In this document: piece after piece, positions 42,122-51,129 of the stretch
How positions within the stretch are numbered: the stretch's first letter is position 1
How the letters are laid out: every line of letters begins with the position of its first letter
From: Rhizobiales bacterium 65-79
Lineage (GTDB): Bacteria; Pseudomonadota; Alphaproteobacteria; Rhizobiales; Rhizobiaceae
Direction: 5' to 3'
NCBI GenBank assembly: GCA_001896885.1
Contig: MKRJ01000018.1
Location: 124,001 to 188,000 of the forward strand
Length of the DNA: 64,000 nt
Notes under the pieces: model-generated
The model's input: the letters and a program-made list of their open reading frames with translations, nothing else
Told to the model about the DNA's origin: nothing
The model's database searches: none
Translations under genes and position numbers: made by a program

Positions 42122-43065
42122 TGCGTCGTCTCCGCATCGCCGGAATAGGATTTGATGAAGGCGACCAGCTCGAAAATCTGGTCCTCGGAAACCGTTCCCT
42201 CGAAACTCGGCATGATCGGCGCATAACCGGCAACGATATCGCGCTTCGGCTGGAGAATGGAATCGCGCAGGTAGGAATCGTCGGCGCGCACGGTGCGGCC
42301 GTCGGCAAGCTCCACATAGCTGCCGTAGAGTCCCGCGAGGTCGGGCGCGCGCCGGTGCCCTTTCTCGAAATGACAGCCGGCGCAGCCTAGCCGGACGAAG
42401 AGTTGCCTGCCCTGGCCGGCGAGGTTTTCGGCGCCCGGCTGTGCGTCGAGCCATTTCTGGTAGTCGGCCTTCTTCATGATGACGATGCTGCCGCCCATCC
42501 TGGCGTGGTCGGTGCCGCAATATTCGGCGCAGAAGAGGTTGTAGGTGCCGGTCTTGTCGGCCGTGAAGCTTTCCGACGTGTAGCGGCCGGGCAGCACGTC
42601 CTGTTTGATCCTGAGCGCCGGGAGGAAGAAGGAGTGGATCACGTCCTGCGAGATCATCACCAGCTTCACCGGAATGCCGATGGGGACATGCAGCTCGTTG
42701 ATCTCGCGCACGCCGTTGGAATGTTCGATCTTCCACATCCACTGCTTGCCGACGACGTGGATCTCGAGCGCATTGGGAGCCGCGCCGATCGTGGTGAGGA
42801 AGGAAGCGGTGGCGTACCAGAAGATGAAGACGAAGGTGAAGAGCGTGGCAACCGTCCAGCCGATCTCGACATCACGGCTGACCCATGCCGGCAACGGGCC
42901 GCGCGGCGCGCGCGAGCCGCGGCGGTACCGGATGCCGAATACCAGCAGCAGGGCCACGACAAGGCCTATGATGGCCGCCGAGACGCCGAGCAGGCCGAAA
43001 AGGATCCAGTCGACATGGCGGGCATAGACGGAGGCCTCCGGCGGGAAGAAGATGAAATGCCTCAT
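42118..43065 (-). CDS. coxB: Cytochrome c oxidase subunit II with C-terminal cytochrome c domain (caa3)
   Basis: A 315-residue subunit with two N-terminal helices (residues 17-45 and 68-92). The CuA site is complete: H144, C179, E181, C183, H187 and M190. A fused cytochrome c domain follows, with C228-x2-C231-H232 and axial M285 in 'APIMPSF', making this a caa3 oxidase that can take electrons directly from alternative complex III. No lipobox is seen. The ATG overlaps the sco stop (TGATG), and its own stop overlaps the coxA start. Confidence 0.95.
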   Translation of the reverse strand: MRHFIFFPPEASVYARHVDWILFGLLGVSAAIIGLVVALLLVFGIRYRRGSRAPRGPLPAWVSRDVEIGWTVATLFTFVFIFWYATASFLTTIGAAPNALEIHVVGKQWMWKIEHSNGVREINELHVPIGIPVKLVMISQDVIHSFFLPALRIKQDVLPGRYTSESFTADKTGTYNLFCAEYCGTDHARMGGSIVIMKKADYQKWLDAQPGAENLAGQGRQLFVRLGCAGCHFEKGHRRAPDLAGLYGSYVELADGRTVRADDSYLRDSILQPKRDIVAGYAPIMPSFEGTVSEDQIFELVAFIKSYSGDAETTQ

Positions 43066-43856
43066 CAGCCCGTTCTCCGCGGCCGTTCGCGACGCGCGAA
43101 CGCCATGCCGGCGATGCCGAGAGCAAGCAGCGTGACGATGGCGCCACCCCCGATCCGCAGCCATGTGAGCACGCCGGCATTGTAGACGCCGCTCGCCGGA
43201 TCGAGCCCGTAGCAAAGCAGCCTTATGTGGTCGGCGATCGTGCCGATGCGGTCGTGGGAGGCTTCGACGAGCGCCAGCCGCACCTTGTCGCCGGTGATGC
43301 TCATCGAGGTCAGGACCTGCGTGACGCGTCCGTTCGGCGCCACTGCGAAGGCCGCGGTAGGATGGGCGAACATGTCGTCCGCCTTGTCATAGGCATAGGA
43401 GAAGCCGACAGCATTGGTGACAGCCGCTTCGGCCTCGGCCGATCCGCTCAGGAAGACCGCGTTCTTCTTGACGGGGCCGTCGTTGATATGCTCCGCCTTC
43501 ATCGCGGCCGCGTCGCTCGGGCGATCGCGAGGGTCGAAGCCGACCACGACGAAGCTGAAGTCCTTGCCGGGCGTCAGCCCGGATTTCGCCGCAGCGTCGG
43601 CGGCCATGGCGATGGCCGTGCCGCAGAGCGTCCTGCAGGTGAAATCGGCGATCACCATCAGGCCGGGCTTGCCCGCGAGCGCCTCGCCGAGCGTCATGGG
43701 CGTTCCCGTCGAGGCGACGAATTTCTCGCCGAGCGGCAGATGCGCGTCCTTCGGCATGTCGATGCCGACCTTGCCGAGTTCGGCCGGGGTCAGCGCGGCC
43801 GAAGCGGGCGCTGTCGCGAGGAAAAGAAAGGCGAGCGCGACGAAGAGCGGCTTCAC
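43065..43856 (-). CDS. SCO1/SenC family copper chaperone
   Basis: A 263-residue periplasmic thioredoxin-fold protein with signal peptide 1-20 and a C-terminal membrane anchor (residues about 232-255). Copper-binding Cys74-x3-Cys78 ('CRTLC') and His165 ('FAHPTAAF') are present. It delivers copper to the CuA site of CoxB. The C-terminal anchor, rather than the usual N-terminal one, is typical of SCO proteins in act-cox clusters. The ATG lies four bases inside the preceding gene. Confidence 0.92.
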   Translation of the reverse strand: MKPLFVALAFLFLATAPASAALTPAELGKVGIDMPKDAHLPLGEKFVASTGTPMTLGEALAGKPGLMVIADFTCRTLCGTAIAMAADAAAKSGLTPGKDFSFVVVGFDPRDRPSDAAAMKAEHINDGPVKKNAVFLSGSAEAEAAVTNAVGFSYAYDKADDMFAHPTAAFAVAPNGRVTQVLTSMSITGDKVRLALVEASHDRIGTIADHIRLLCYGLDPASGVYNAGVLTWLRIGGGAIVTLLALGIAGMAFARRERPRRTG

Positions 43857-44230
43857 GGCTTGGCTCCCTTCCCGGCGGAGACATCCGCCAGCGGGGCGTA
43901 GGCCGCCGCGCCGCGTCCGGCGATGATCTTCATGGCCTGTTCCACCGGAATGGCGGCGATGCCGGCCTCCCTGTCGATCCAGCCGGACTGTTTCAGCTTC
44001 TTCTGCTGGGCCTCCATGAATGCCTTGAGATCCGCCTGCGGATGGGACTGGAGCCTCGGTTCGGGGAAATTTTCCAGCGGCCGCGGCTTCACCGCGACAT
44101 CGAGATAGACGGCAAGCAGGATGCCCATGAGCACGACCGCGAAGAGAAGGAAGCCGGCGACCGCGCCGCCGACGATCCAGGGCCGCGTGACTTCGGCGGG
44201 CTCGAATGAAGGCCGGTGGGTTTCAGCCAT
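43853..44230 (-). CDS. Uncharacterised single-helix membrane protein of act-cox operons
   Basis: A 125-residue protein with one membrane helix (residues about 20-45) and a periplasmic tail carrying 'PEPRLQSHPQADLKAFM', 'LKQSGWIDREAGIAAIPVEQAM' and 'GRGAAAY'. The tail looks conserved in design: short helices with no Cys or His metal ligands visible. Start ATG 44230 overlaps the actF stop by eight bases and has GAGGA upstream. Its fixed place between actF and sco suggests a role in assembling or bridging complex III and oxidase, but no function is established that I can name. Confidence 0.75.
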   Translation of the reverse strand: MAETHRPSFEPAEVTRPWIVGGAVAGFLLFAVVLMGILLAVYLDVAVKPRPLENFPEPRLQSHPQADLKAFMEAQQKKLKQSGWIDREAGIAAIPVEQAMKIIAGRGAAAYAPLADVSAGKGAKP

Positions 44231-45254
44231 GGCCGACTTCCTCGCTGCCATACGGGAGCCGGCGGCTCCATCTTCGCGATACGGCCAGCACGCAGACGAA
44301 CAGGATCGTCGCGACCGGCGCCAGCAGCCAGGCGAGCGGCCCGAACAGCGGCAGCACGCACCAGCCGCGATAGAGCGCGATGCCGGCGAGCACGAGCAAG
44401 GCCACGACCCGCAGCCGCCGGGGAGACCGGCGTACCGGCTCGAAGGCGAGCGCCAGCATCGGCACGACCAGTCCCACCAGAAGCGAGGCCACCATGAGGA
44501 CGATGCCGGGCGCATCCGCCCGCGCGAGATAGAACCGCACGGTGTCGGGCAGATCGCCGTACCAGATGATCAGGAACTGGAAGAAGACCATGTATCCGAC
44601 GCCCATGATCATGGCGGTTGTGAGCCCGGCGATGTCGTAGGACGCCTTGCGCGGAACCTCCGGAGCCAGGATCGTCGCGACGGCTAGCGCGGAGAGCATC
44701 CAGACGATGACGGTCTCCGCGCCGAAGGCCGAGGATGTGAAGCCGGGCGTCATCGCCAGAAGCCAGTCATAGGCGACGAAAGTGGTGATCACGGCGTGGA
44801 AGACGAGGCCGAGCCCGGCGACGATCTGGCCGCGCTCTCCCTCGCTCGGCAGGAGATCGAGCGCCAGCACGCTCCAGCCGGCGAAGGCGATTACGGTCTT
44901 CAGGACGACGAGCGGCATGTTGAGGTAGAAGAGCCCGACCGAGGCGTCATGCGCTCCCGAAGAGGCCCAGGGATAGAGGAGCGGGGCGGATGCGAGCACC
45001 AGGATCGCGCCGATCCCGGCAAAGGGAACGAGCAGCGACAATCCGCTCAGGATCGGTTCGAGGACCGAATACCAGGCGCCGCCGGTCAGCCGGCCGACGA
45101 GTCTCAAGCTGAGCGCCCCGATGGGCACCCCGGCGACGAGCACGAAGGCGAAGAGCCATGCGCCGGCGGCATCGCGCGTGTCGTACCACGCGGCGATAGT
45201 CAAAATGACGAGAGCGATCACGCCGAGCGCGATGGGGACGGAGCGACCGCTCAT
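44223..45254 (-). CDS. actF: Alternative complex III membrane subunit ActF
   Basis: A 343-residue polytopic membrane protein with about ten helices, homologous in size and place to ActF. ActF and ActC are the two large membrane subunits of alternative complex III, a quinol:electron acceptor oxidoreductase that replaces cytochrome bc1. Features include 'WYSVLEPILSGLSLLVPFAGIGAIL', 'DASVGLFYLNMPLVVLKTVIAFAGW' and 'GYMVFFQFLIIWYGDLP'. ATG 45254 overlaps the actE stop as ATGA. It follows actABCDE without gaps. Confidence 0.88.
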   Translation of the reverse strand: MSGRSVPIALGVIALVILTIAAWYDTRDAAGAWLFAFVLVAGVPIGALSLRLVGRLTGGAWYSVLEPILSGLSLLVPFAGIGAILVLASAPLLYPWASSGAHDASVGLFYLNMPLVVLKTVIAFAGWSVLALDLLPSEGERGQIVAGLGLVFHAVITTFVAYDWLLAMTPGFTSSAFGAETVIVWMLSALAVATILAPEVPRKASYDIAGLTTAMIMGVGYMVFFQFLIIWYGDLPDTVRFYLARADAPGIVLMVASLLVGLVVPMLALAFEPVRRSPRRLRVVALLVLAGIALYRGWCVLPLFGPLAWLLAPVATILFVCVLAVSRRWSRRLPYGSEEVGHG

Positions 45255-45772
45255 TGCAGCCTCACTCCCGCCGCCTGGGCGTCCGCAAGGCTGGCATGTT
45301 TGGAAAGCTGGAGCGCGCGGATGTAAGCGACGATCGCCCAGCGGTCGCCCGGCGCCACGCGGTCGGCATAGGAATACATGACGCCATAGCCGTTCTTCAT
45401 GACGTCGAGGAAATGGCTTGCCGGCGCCTCTATCAGCGCATCGGAATGATAGGAAGGCGGCGCGGGAAAACCGCGTTTCACGACGATGCCGTCGCCGTCG
45501 CCGTCGAAGCCATGGCAGGGGGCGCAGAAGATGCCGTAGCGTTCCTTGCCCCGCTGCAACAGAGCCTCGGTCACCGGAGGCGGATCGGCGAGCGCCTGCT
45601 GGTATGCGAGCGCGGATTGCGGAACCGTACCTTCCGGCGGCTGCTGGGCGGAGGCGCCGTTGGGGAAGATGTCGGCCGTGGAGTTCGTATCGTAGCGCGG
45701 CTGATGGTCCATGGACTGGCCGCAGCCGGCGAGCGGAAAAAGCAAGGCGATGGCGGCAAGGTGCGACCTCAC
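45251..45772 (-). CDS. actE: Alternative complex III monohaem cytochrome c lipoprotein ActE
   Basis: A 173-residue cytochrome with a lipoprotein signal (LAGC, C17) and one CXXCH motif (C83-H87, 'CAPCHGFDGDG'). A likely axial Met lies in 'NGYGVMYSYADRV'. It carries electrons from the multihaem subunit to the caa3 oxidase in the periplasm. Start GTG 45772 is set by its GTGA overlap with the actD stop; the upstream open frame has no support. Lipobox and haem site give high confidence. Confidence 0.9.
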   Translation of the reverse strand: MRSHLAAIALLFPLAGCGQSMDHQPRYDTNSTADIFPNGASAQQPPEGTVPQSALAYQQALADPPPVTEALLQRGKERYGIFCAPCHGFDGDGDGIVVKRGFPAPPSYHSDALIEAPASHFLDVMKNGYGVMYSYADRVAPGDRWAIVAYIRALQLSKHASLADAQAAGVRLQ

Positions 45773-46293
45773 AGCTCCGCCTCCTCGATCGCTTCCGCGC
45801 CCATGTCGGCGAGCAGCCGTTCGAGTGTCCGGCGCGCCCGTGCGGTCGATGGAATGTCGATCGCGAGCAGGAACCGGTCCTGGCTCGCGCGATCGGAAAG
45901 CGGGCTGTCGAAGAAGGGATGGTTGAGGCTCGGCAGGCCGGTCGACCAGAGCATCGCGGCAAAGCCGAAGACGCCGGCCATCAGCACCCCGAACTCGAAC
46001 GGGAAAAGCGGAAACACCGGCCAACTGTTCGGCGGCCGAGACCCGGAATCGAAGGGGAAGCCGAGCGTCGCGCTGTACCATTCGACGAACCAGCAGAGCG
46101 CCGCCGCGCCGAGCCCGCCGATCAGCATCGCGGCGCGGACGCGGAAGGGGCTCGCTCCCAGCAACCCTCCCAGCCCCTCGACCTCGTAGGGCGTGAAGGC
46201 ATCGATGACGCGATAGTCGCGCTCGCCAAGCTGGCCGACGGCGTTCACCAGCGCCTCCTCGCGTTCGAATTCCGCCAACAGGACCAGGCTCAT
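45769..46293 (-). CDS. actD: Alternative complex III subunit ActD (DUF3341-like)
   Basis: A 174-residue subunit with two central helices (about 56-80 and 93-117) and a cytoplasmic C-terminal segment 'DRFLLAIDIPSTARARRTLERLL'. The N-terminus 'LLAEFEREEALVNAV' and 'YRVIDAFTPYEVEGL' are hallmarks of the DUF3341/ActD family. ActD is a structural subunit. ATG 46293 overlaps the actC stop; its own stop overlaps the actE start. Confidence 0.9.
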   Translation of the reverse strand: MSLVLLAEFEREEALVNAVGQLGERDYRVIDAFTPYEVEGLGGLLGASPFRVRAAMLIGGLGAAALCWFVEWYSATLGFPFDSGSRPPNSWPVFPLFPFEFGVLMAGVFGFAAMLWSTGLPSLNHPFFDSPLSDRASQDRFLLAIDIPSTARARRTLERLLADMGAEAIEEAEL

Positions 46294-47681
46294 GACGCCG
46301 TCTCCTCGCGCACCAGTTGGCGCACTTCGTGCATCGAGACGACCGGGAAGAAACGCACGAAAAGCAGGTAGAGGAAGGCGAAGAAGCCGAGCGAACCGAA
46401 GAGGATCAGCCAGTCCCAGAGCGTCGGATAGAATAGCCGCCACATCGAAGCGACGTAGTGGTGCGAAAGCGTGTTCCACACGATCAGGATACGCTCCAGC
46501 CACATGCCGATGTTGATCAGGACCGAGATCAGGATGATCGCCGGCAGGCTGCGGCGCACCGAACGGAACCAGAAGGCCTGGACCGCGATGCAGTTGCAGA
46601 AAATCATGATCCAGTAGAGCGGCGAATAGGTCCCGGCGAATTCGAAGCCGAGGAAGCGGCGATCGACGCCCCTGCCCGAATACCAGCCGCTGAACCATTC
46701 GGTCGCGTAGGAGATCAGCATGACGGTGCCGGCCATCAGCATCACCTTGGCCATGATGTCGAAGTGGCGCATGGTGATCAGCGCCTCGAGGCGCAGGCCC
46801 CAGCGCACGGCGGCGCACAGCACGACGACCATGCCGAAGCCGGAATACATGGCGCCGACGACGAAATAGGGCGGGAAGATCGTCTCCTGCCAGCCCGGCA
46901 TCAGGCTCGCCGCGAAGTCCAGCCCGACGATCGAATGCACCGAGCAGACGAGCGGCGTCGCCAGCGCGGCCATGGTCCGGTAATAAGTCTGGTAGATATG
47001 CCAATGACGCGCCGAATTGCGCCAGCCGAGCGCCAGCGCGCCATAGACGACGCGCTTGGCACGCGTCGTGGCGCGGTCGCGCAGCGTCGCGAGGTCGGGG
47101 ATCAGGCCCGTGTACCAGAAGACGATCGAGAACAGCAGGTAGCTGAGGATCGCCCAGAAATCCCAGATCAGCGCGCTGCGCCACTGAGGCCAGAGCCCCA
47201 TCGTGTTGGGATAGGGCGCGAGCCAGTAGAAATATTGCGGCCGGCCCATATGCATGATCGGCATCAGCCCGGCGATCGCGACCGCCATCAGCGTCATCGC
47301 CTCGGCCAGCCGGTTGATCGCCGCACGCCAGCGCTGGTGCGTCAGGAGCAGCATGGAGGAGATCAGCGTGCCGGCATTGCCGATGCCGATCCACCAGACG
47401 TAGTTGGCGATCGGATAGCCCCACACGACGATGGAGTTGTTGCCGAAGATGCCGATCCCCGCCACGAAGAGATAGATCATCGAGCCGAAGAAGATCACGG
47501 TCAGCGCGGCGGAAACCGCGAAGGCGATCCACCAGCGCCGCCAGCGCTCGCTGTCGAGCAAGGGGCCGGTGACCAGGACGTTGACGGCTTCGTTCGTGTT
47601 GACCCGCGTCAGGCGCCGGTCGTCGCCGGGCCGCGCCGTGCCCGCCGGAAAGATTTCCGCGCCGCCAACCGCCATCGTCAT
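46290..47681 (-). CDS. actC: Alternative complex III NrfD/PsrC-like membrane subunit ActC
   Basis: A 463-residue polytopic protein of the NrfD/PsrC family, with about ten helices. It contains 'VWWIGIGNAGTLISSMLLL', 'MHMGRPQYFYWL' and 'GLDFAASLMPGWQETIFPPYFVVGA'. ActC holds a quinol-binding site and, with ActF, possible proton routes. The start ATG 47681 overlaps the actB stop and its TGA overlaps the actD start. The order actABCDEF is canonical. Confidence 0.93.
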   Translation of the reverse strand: MTMAVGGAEIFPAGTARPGDDRRLTRVNTNEAVNVLVTGPLLDSERWRRWWIAFAVSAALTVIFFGSMIYLFVAGIGIFGNNSIVVWGYPIANYVWWIGIGNAGTLISSMLLLTHQRWRAAINRLAEAMTLMAVAIAGLMPIMHMGRPQYFYWLAPYPNTMGLWPQWRSALIWDFWAILSYLLFSIVFWYTGLIPDLATLRDRATTRAKRVVYGALALGWRNSARHWHIYQTYYRTMAALATPLVCSVHSIVGLDFAASLMPGWQETIFPPYFVVGAMYSGFGMVVVLCAAVRWGLRLEALITMRHFDIMAKVMLMAGTVMLISYATEWFSGWYSGRGVDRRFLGFEFAGTYSPLYWIMIFCNCIAVQAFWFRSVRRSLPAIILISVLINIGMWLERILIVWNTLSHHYVASMWRLFYPTLWDWLILFGSLGFFAFLYLLFVRFFPVVSMHEVRQLVREETAS

Positions 47682-50476
47682 GCGCTGTCCCCCGCGAGCT
47701 TGGGGTTGGGGTTGCGGACGCGCGCGAGATAGGTGGTGCGCGGGCGCGTGCCGAGTTCGGCAAGCAGCGTGAAATGGCGCCGGTCCGCGCGCAGCCTGTT
47801 CACCTTCGACGCGGGATCCTGGAGGTTGCCGAACTGGATGGCGCGCGTTGGGCAGGCGTCCTGGCAGGCCGTCGTCACGCCGCCCTCGGGGATCGGCGTG
47901 TCGGTCTTCTCGGCCTCACGGCGCGCGCCGCTGATGCGCTGGACGCAATAGGTGCATTTCTCCATGACGCCGCGCGCCCGGACGGTCACGTCCGGATTGA
48001 AGCGGGCCCTCATGGGTTCTTTGCCGAGGTCCTGGTATTCCTGCCCGGAATTATAGGCGAACCAGTTGAAGCGCCGCACCTTGTAGGGGCAATTCGACTG
48101 GCAGAAACGCGTGCCGACACAGCGGTTATAGACCTGGACGTTCAGCCCTTCCGTGTCGTGGACGGAAGCCTCCACCGGACAGACCGGCTCGCACGGCGCC
48201 TTTTCGCAGTGCATGCATGGAACGGGCTCGAAGCCATGCCGGGGCTCGGCGGCGTCGCCGAGATCGTAGCGGTCGATGCGCAGCCAATGCATGGCGCGTC
48301 CGTTGGCGACTTCATCCGGTCCGACGACCGCGATGTTGTTCTCCGACTGGCAGGCGATGACGCAGGCGTTGCAGCCGATGCAGGCGGCGGTATCGATCAC
48401 CATCGCCCAGGAATAGGGATCCTTCGCCGGTCCCGGCCCGAACAGGCTGGGGACCGGCTCCCGGGGCTTGCCGGCGCCAGGCAGCGCCTCGCCCGCGGTC
48501 ACCTCGGGCAGGAGCTTCCCAAGATCGCCCTCGAGCGAGAAATGCATCTGCGTCGAGGGGACCGGCGCCCTGCGGCCGGTCCGGATCACCTTGACACCGG
48601 CCACGACGTTCCCGAGGCTTCCCGGCGCCAGCAGCCGCGCATTGTAGCCGAGCCCGGTGCCGATGGCGCCGGCGCGCAGCCGGCCATAGCCGAGCGTGAG
48701 GCCGACCACGCCTTTCGCCTGCCCGCGATCGATGCGGGCCGGGCCCTCGACGGCGCCTTCGACGGAAGCGACGGCGACCACGTCGCCGTCCTCGACAGAC
48801 AGCGCCTGCGCGTCAACGGGAGCGAGCGACACCACATTGGTCCATGTGCCCTTCGACAACGGCTTGGGGCACTCCTGCAGCCAGGCATTGTTGGAAAAGC
48901 GGCCGTCATAGATGGTCGGATCCGGCCTCAGCACAGCCGTGAAGCCGCCCTTCGGAGGAGTCCTTGCCGCGTCTTCCGGCGCCAAGGCCTCGGCAGGCGA
49001 GGCCGCAGGGGACAGCGAGGAGCTTTTCGGCGCGCGGCCGGAGACGATGCCGCTCACCAGCGTGCCACGCCACCAGTTCTCGAACGCCTCGTCGGTTTCG
49101 TCCTGCCGCCATGTCGCCCGCACGATGTCGTGGCCGGAAGGCGTCGGCTGCCCGGCATAGAGCGCGACGACCTCGTGCGCGGAGCGTGTCTCGTAAAGCG
49201 GCCGGATCAAGGGCTGGACGATACTGACGGCGCCGTCCGCCGAGGTGAGGTCGGACCACGCTTCGAGCGGATGCGAGAGCGGCAGGTGCCAGCGGCAAAG
49301 CCCCGCCGTCTCGTCGTCATAGCAGCCGGCGTGCACCGCGAAAGGCACCGCCTCGAGCCGATCGGCGAAGGTCTTGCCGGGCGCAGCGTCGTAGGCCGGG
49401 TTACAGTCGAGCACGAGCAGGTTCTCGACCTTGCCGCCATAAAGCGACGCAAGGAAATCGCCCAAAGCTTCCGGATGCGGCAGACCTTGGGGCGGCTCGA
49501 TCCGATCGACGGGCGCTCCGGCCTTCCGGTTGGCGTCGTCGACGGCCTTTCGCGCGGCGGCGCTCAGGGAGCCGCCGGCGAGGAGCAAGGCCCCCTGCCC
49601 CGCCGCCTTCAAATCGGCCAGCATGGCCTCCACGAAATGCCGCGCCTCGCCGGGAAGATCCGCCGGCGGCGCATTGCCGCCGCCGAGGCGTCCGGCGATC
49701 TCCATCGCGATCGCCTCGATGCCGGCGGGCGGCAGCGCCAGCCGGTGGTCGGCATTGGCCCCTGTCAGCGTCCAAATGGATTCGACCGCATAGAGACGCG
49801 ACATGCGTTGGTCCGCGCTCCGCCTGCCGTCGATGAAGCGCCGGCCGAGCACGACCTGCATCGGTCCGGGCCCGAGCGGATCGGCATCGAGCGAGACGAT
49901 CACCTTCGCCTTGTCGAGGCGCGGTACCAGGCGCGCGCCCTCCGCCGCTCCACCTGCCGGATCGTAGGCGAACCAGCGCGTGCCCGGCACCTGGCCCGAC
50001 AGTTCGGCGATCTGCCGCAGCAGCGTCGGCGACGTGACGGTGGAAGTCAGGATATGAAGCGGCGCGGCGCCGCTTTTCGCCTTGTCCGTCCGGGCGAGCA
50101 GTTCGGCGAAGAATTCGGACCAGCCGCTGATCGAATTCGGCCCGCGGATGGTGCCGGAGCGCTCGGGATCGTAGAGCGCCATGATCTCGGCTTCGCCGAA
50201 GATGTCGGTCGCGCCGAGGCTTGCCGGATGGCGGGGGTTGCCAGCGATCTTGATCGGCCGCCCCTCGACTGCCTTGACGATCACCCCGCGCGCATAGCCG
50301 CCGAGCGGCAGAGCGGTCGCGTAATATTCGGGCTCGCCGGCTGCCATGCCTTCGGGCATGTCGACGTAAGGCAGTATCTCCTCATATGGGCGCGAGCAGC
50401 CGGCAAGGGAAACCGCGGCCCCGGCGGCGAAGAGCTTCAGCGCCGCGCGCCGGCTGATTTCGGTTCCCGCGCTCAT
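47678..50476 (-). CDS. actB: Alternative complex III iron-sulfur subunit ActB (molybdopterin-oxidoreductase-like)
   Basis: A 932-residue fusion. Residues 1-27 hold a twin-arginine signal (SRRAALK) ending in a lipobox-like LAGC. Residues about 40-640 resemble a molybdopterin oxidoreductase catalytic domain, but in ActB proteins this domain binds no molybdenum. The C-terminal ferredoxin-like domain has four cysteine clusters: 'CIGCNACVIAC', 'CMHCEKAPCEPVCP', 'CVGTRFCQSNCP' and 'CTYC...ACQDACP', for three [4Fe-4S] and one [3Fe-4S] in known complexes. It passes electrons from quinol to ActA/ActE. ATG 50476 overlaps the actA stop. Confidence 0.94.
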   Translation of the reverse strand: MSAGTEISRRAALKLFAAGAAVSLAGCSRPYEEILPYVDMPEGMAAGEPEYYATALPLGGYARGVIVKAVEGRPIKIAGNPRHPASLGATDIFGEAEIMALYDPERSGTIRGPNSISGWSEFFAELLARTDKAKSGAAPLHILTSTVTSPTLLRQIAELSGQVPGTRWFAYDPAGGAAEGARLVPRLDKAKVIVSLDADPLGPGPMQVVLGRRFIDGRRSADQRMSRLYAVESIWTLTGANADHRLALPPAGIEAIAMEIAGRLGGGNAPPADLPGEARHFVEAMLADLKAAGQGALLLAGGSLSAAARKAVDDANRKAGAPVDRIEPPQGLPHPEALGDFLASLYGGKVENLLVLDCNPAYDAAPGKTFADRLEAVPFAVHAGCYDDETAGLCRWHLPLSHPLEAWSDLTSADGAVSIVQPLIRPLYETRSAHEVVALYAGQPTPSGHDIVRATWRQDETDEAFENWWRGTLVSGIVSGRAPKSSSLSPAASPAEALAPEDAARTPPKGGFTAVLRPDPTIYDGRFSNNAWLQECPKPLSKGTWTNVVSLAPVDAQALSVEDGDVVAVASVEGAVEGPARIDRGQAKGVVGLTLGYGRLRAGAIGTGLGYNARLLAPGSLGNVVAGVKVIRTGRRAPVPSTQMHFSLEGDLGKLLPEVTAGEALPGAGKPREPVPSLFGPGPAKDPYSWAMVIDTAACIGCNACVIACQSENNIAVVGPDEVANGRAMHWLRIDRYDLGDAAEPRHGFEPVPCMHCEKAPCEPVCPVEASVHDTEGLNVQVYNRCVGTRFCQSNCPYKVRRFNWFAYNSGQEYQDLGKEPMRARFNPDVTVRARGVMEKCTYCVQRISGARREAEKTDTPIPEGGVTTACQDACPTRAIQFGNLQDPASKVNRLRADRRHFTLLAELGTRPRTTYLARVRNPNPKLAGDSA

Positions 50477-51129
50477 CGGTGGCACACCGAGCAGTCGGTC
50501 ATGTTCGCGGTCTCCACGACATAGTGGCGCAACATGGCGACCGCCTTTCGGGGGTCATTGTGCGGGTCCGGAACGTGCGGGTCGAATATGTCCGCCTCGT
50601 CGCGCATGTGCGTGCCGGGATGGCGGTGGCAGGCGAGGCACCAGCCCATCGTCAGCGGCGTCTTCTTTTCGGTCAGAGGCTGCTCGCTCATGTCGCCATG
50701 GCAGGTCGTGCAGCCGATGCCGTTGCGGATGTGGACGCTGTGGTCGAAATAGACGTAGTCGGGCAGCCGATAGACGCGGTTCCAGCGGATCGGGATGCCC
50801 GTCGCCAGGCTTTGCCGGACAGGCGCCAGCATGGCGGCGTTCGTGAAAAGCTGCGAATGGCAGGTCATGCAGGTATGGGTGGGCGGCAGGCCGGCGAATG
50901 CCACCTTATCGACTCCGCCATGGCAGTAGCGGCAGTCGAGCCCGAGATCGCCGACATGATGCTTGTGGCTGAATGGGACGGGCTGGTCGACGAACCTGCC
51001 CTCGCCCGTCGTATAGGACGAGGCGTGGAGCTGGTAGTTCACGACAAAGACAAGGACGACCACGACAGGAATCGAAACAAGGACCGCAATGGCCACGGTG
51101 TTGGCGCGCGGATGGAAAATCTGTGCCAT
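50473..51129 (-). CDS. actA: Alternative complex III pentahaem cytochrome c ActA
   Basis: A 218-residue cytochrome with an N-terminal membrane helix (residues 10-32) and five CXXCH haem motifs starting at C66, C87, C140, C164 and C213. Extra His residues in 'SHKHHVG', 'HSVHI' and 'RHYVVE' supply axial ligands. It is the electron-exit wire of alternative complex III. First gene of the operon; the 401-bp upstream gap carries its promoter. Confidence 0.95.
   Translation of the reverse strand: MAQIFHPRANTVAIAVLVSIPVVVVLVFVVNYQLHASSYTTGEGRFVDQPVPFSHKHHVGDLGLDCRYCHGGVDKVAFAGLPPTHTCMTCHSQLFTNAAMLAPVRQSLATGIPIRWNRVYRLPDYVYFDHSVHIRNGIGCTTCHGDMSEQPLTEKKTPLTMGWCLACHRHPGTHMRDEADIFDPHVPDPHNDPRKAVAMLRHYVVETANMTDCSVCHR

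Noticed and set aside
47678-50476. ActB as an active molybdopterin oxidoreductase
   Set aside because: Its operon and architecture identify it as the alternative complex III subunit, which in characterised complexes binds no molybdenum cofactor.
47774-50524. Plus-strand open frame of 916 codons opposite actB
   Set aside because: It mirrors actB on the other strand; composition is Arg/Gly/Ala-rich with no domain, as expected for antisense of a high-GC gene.
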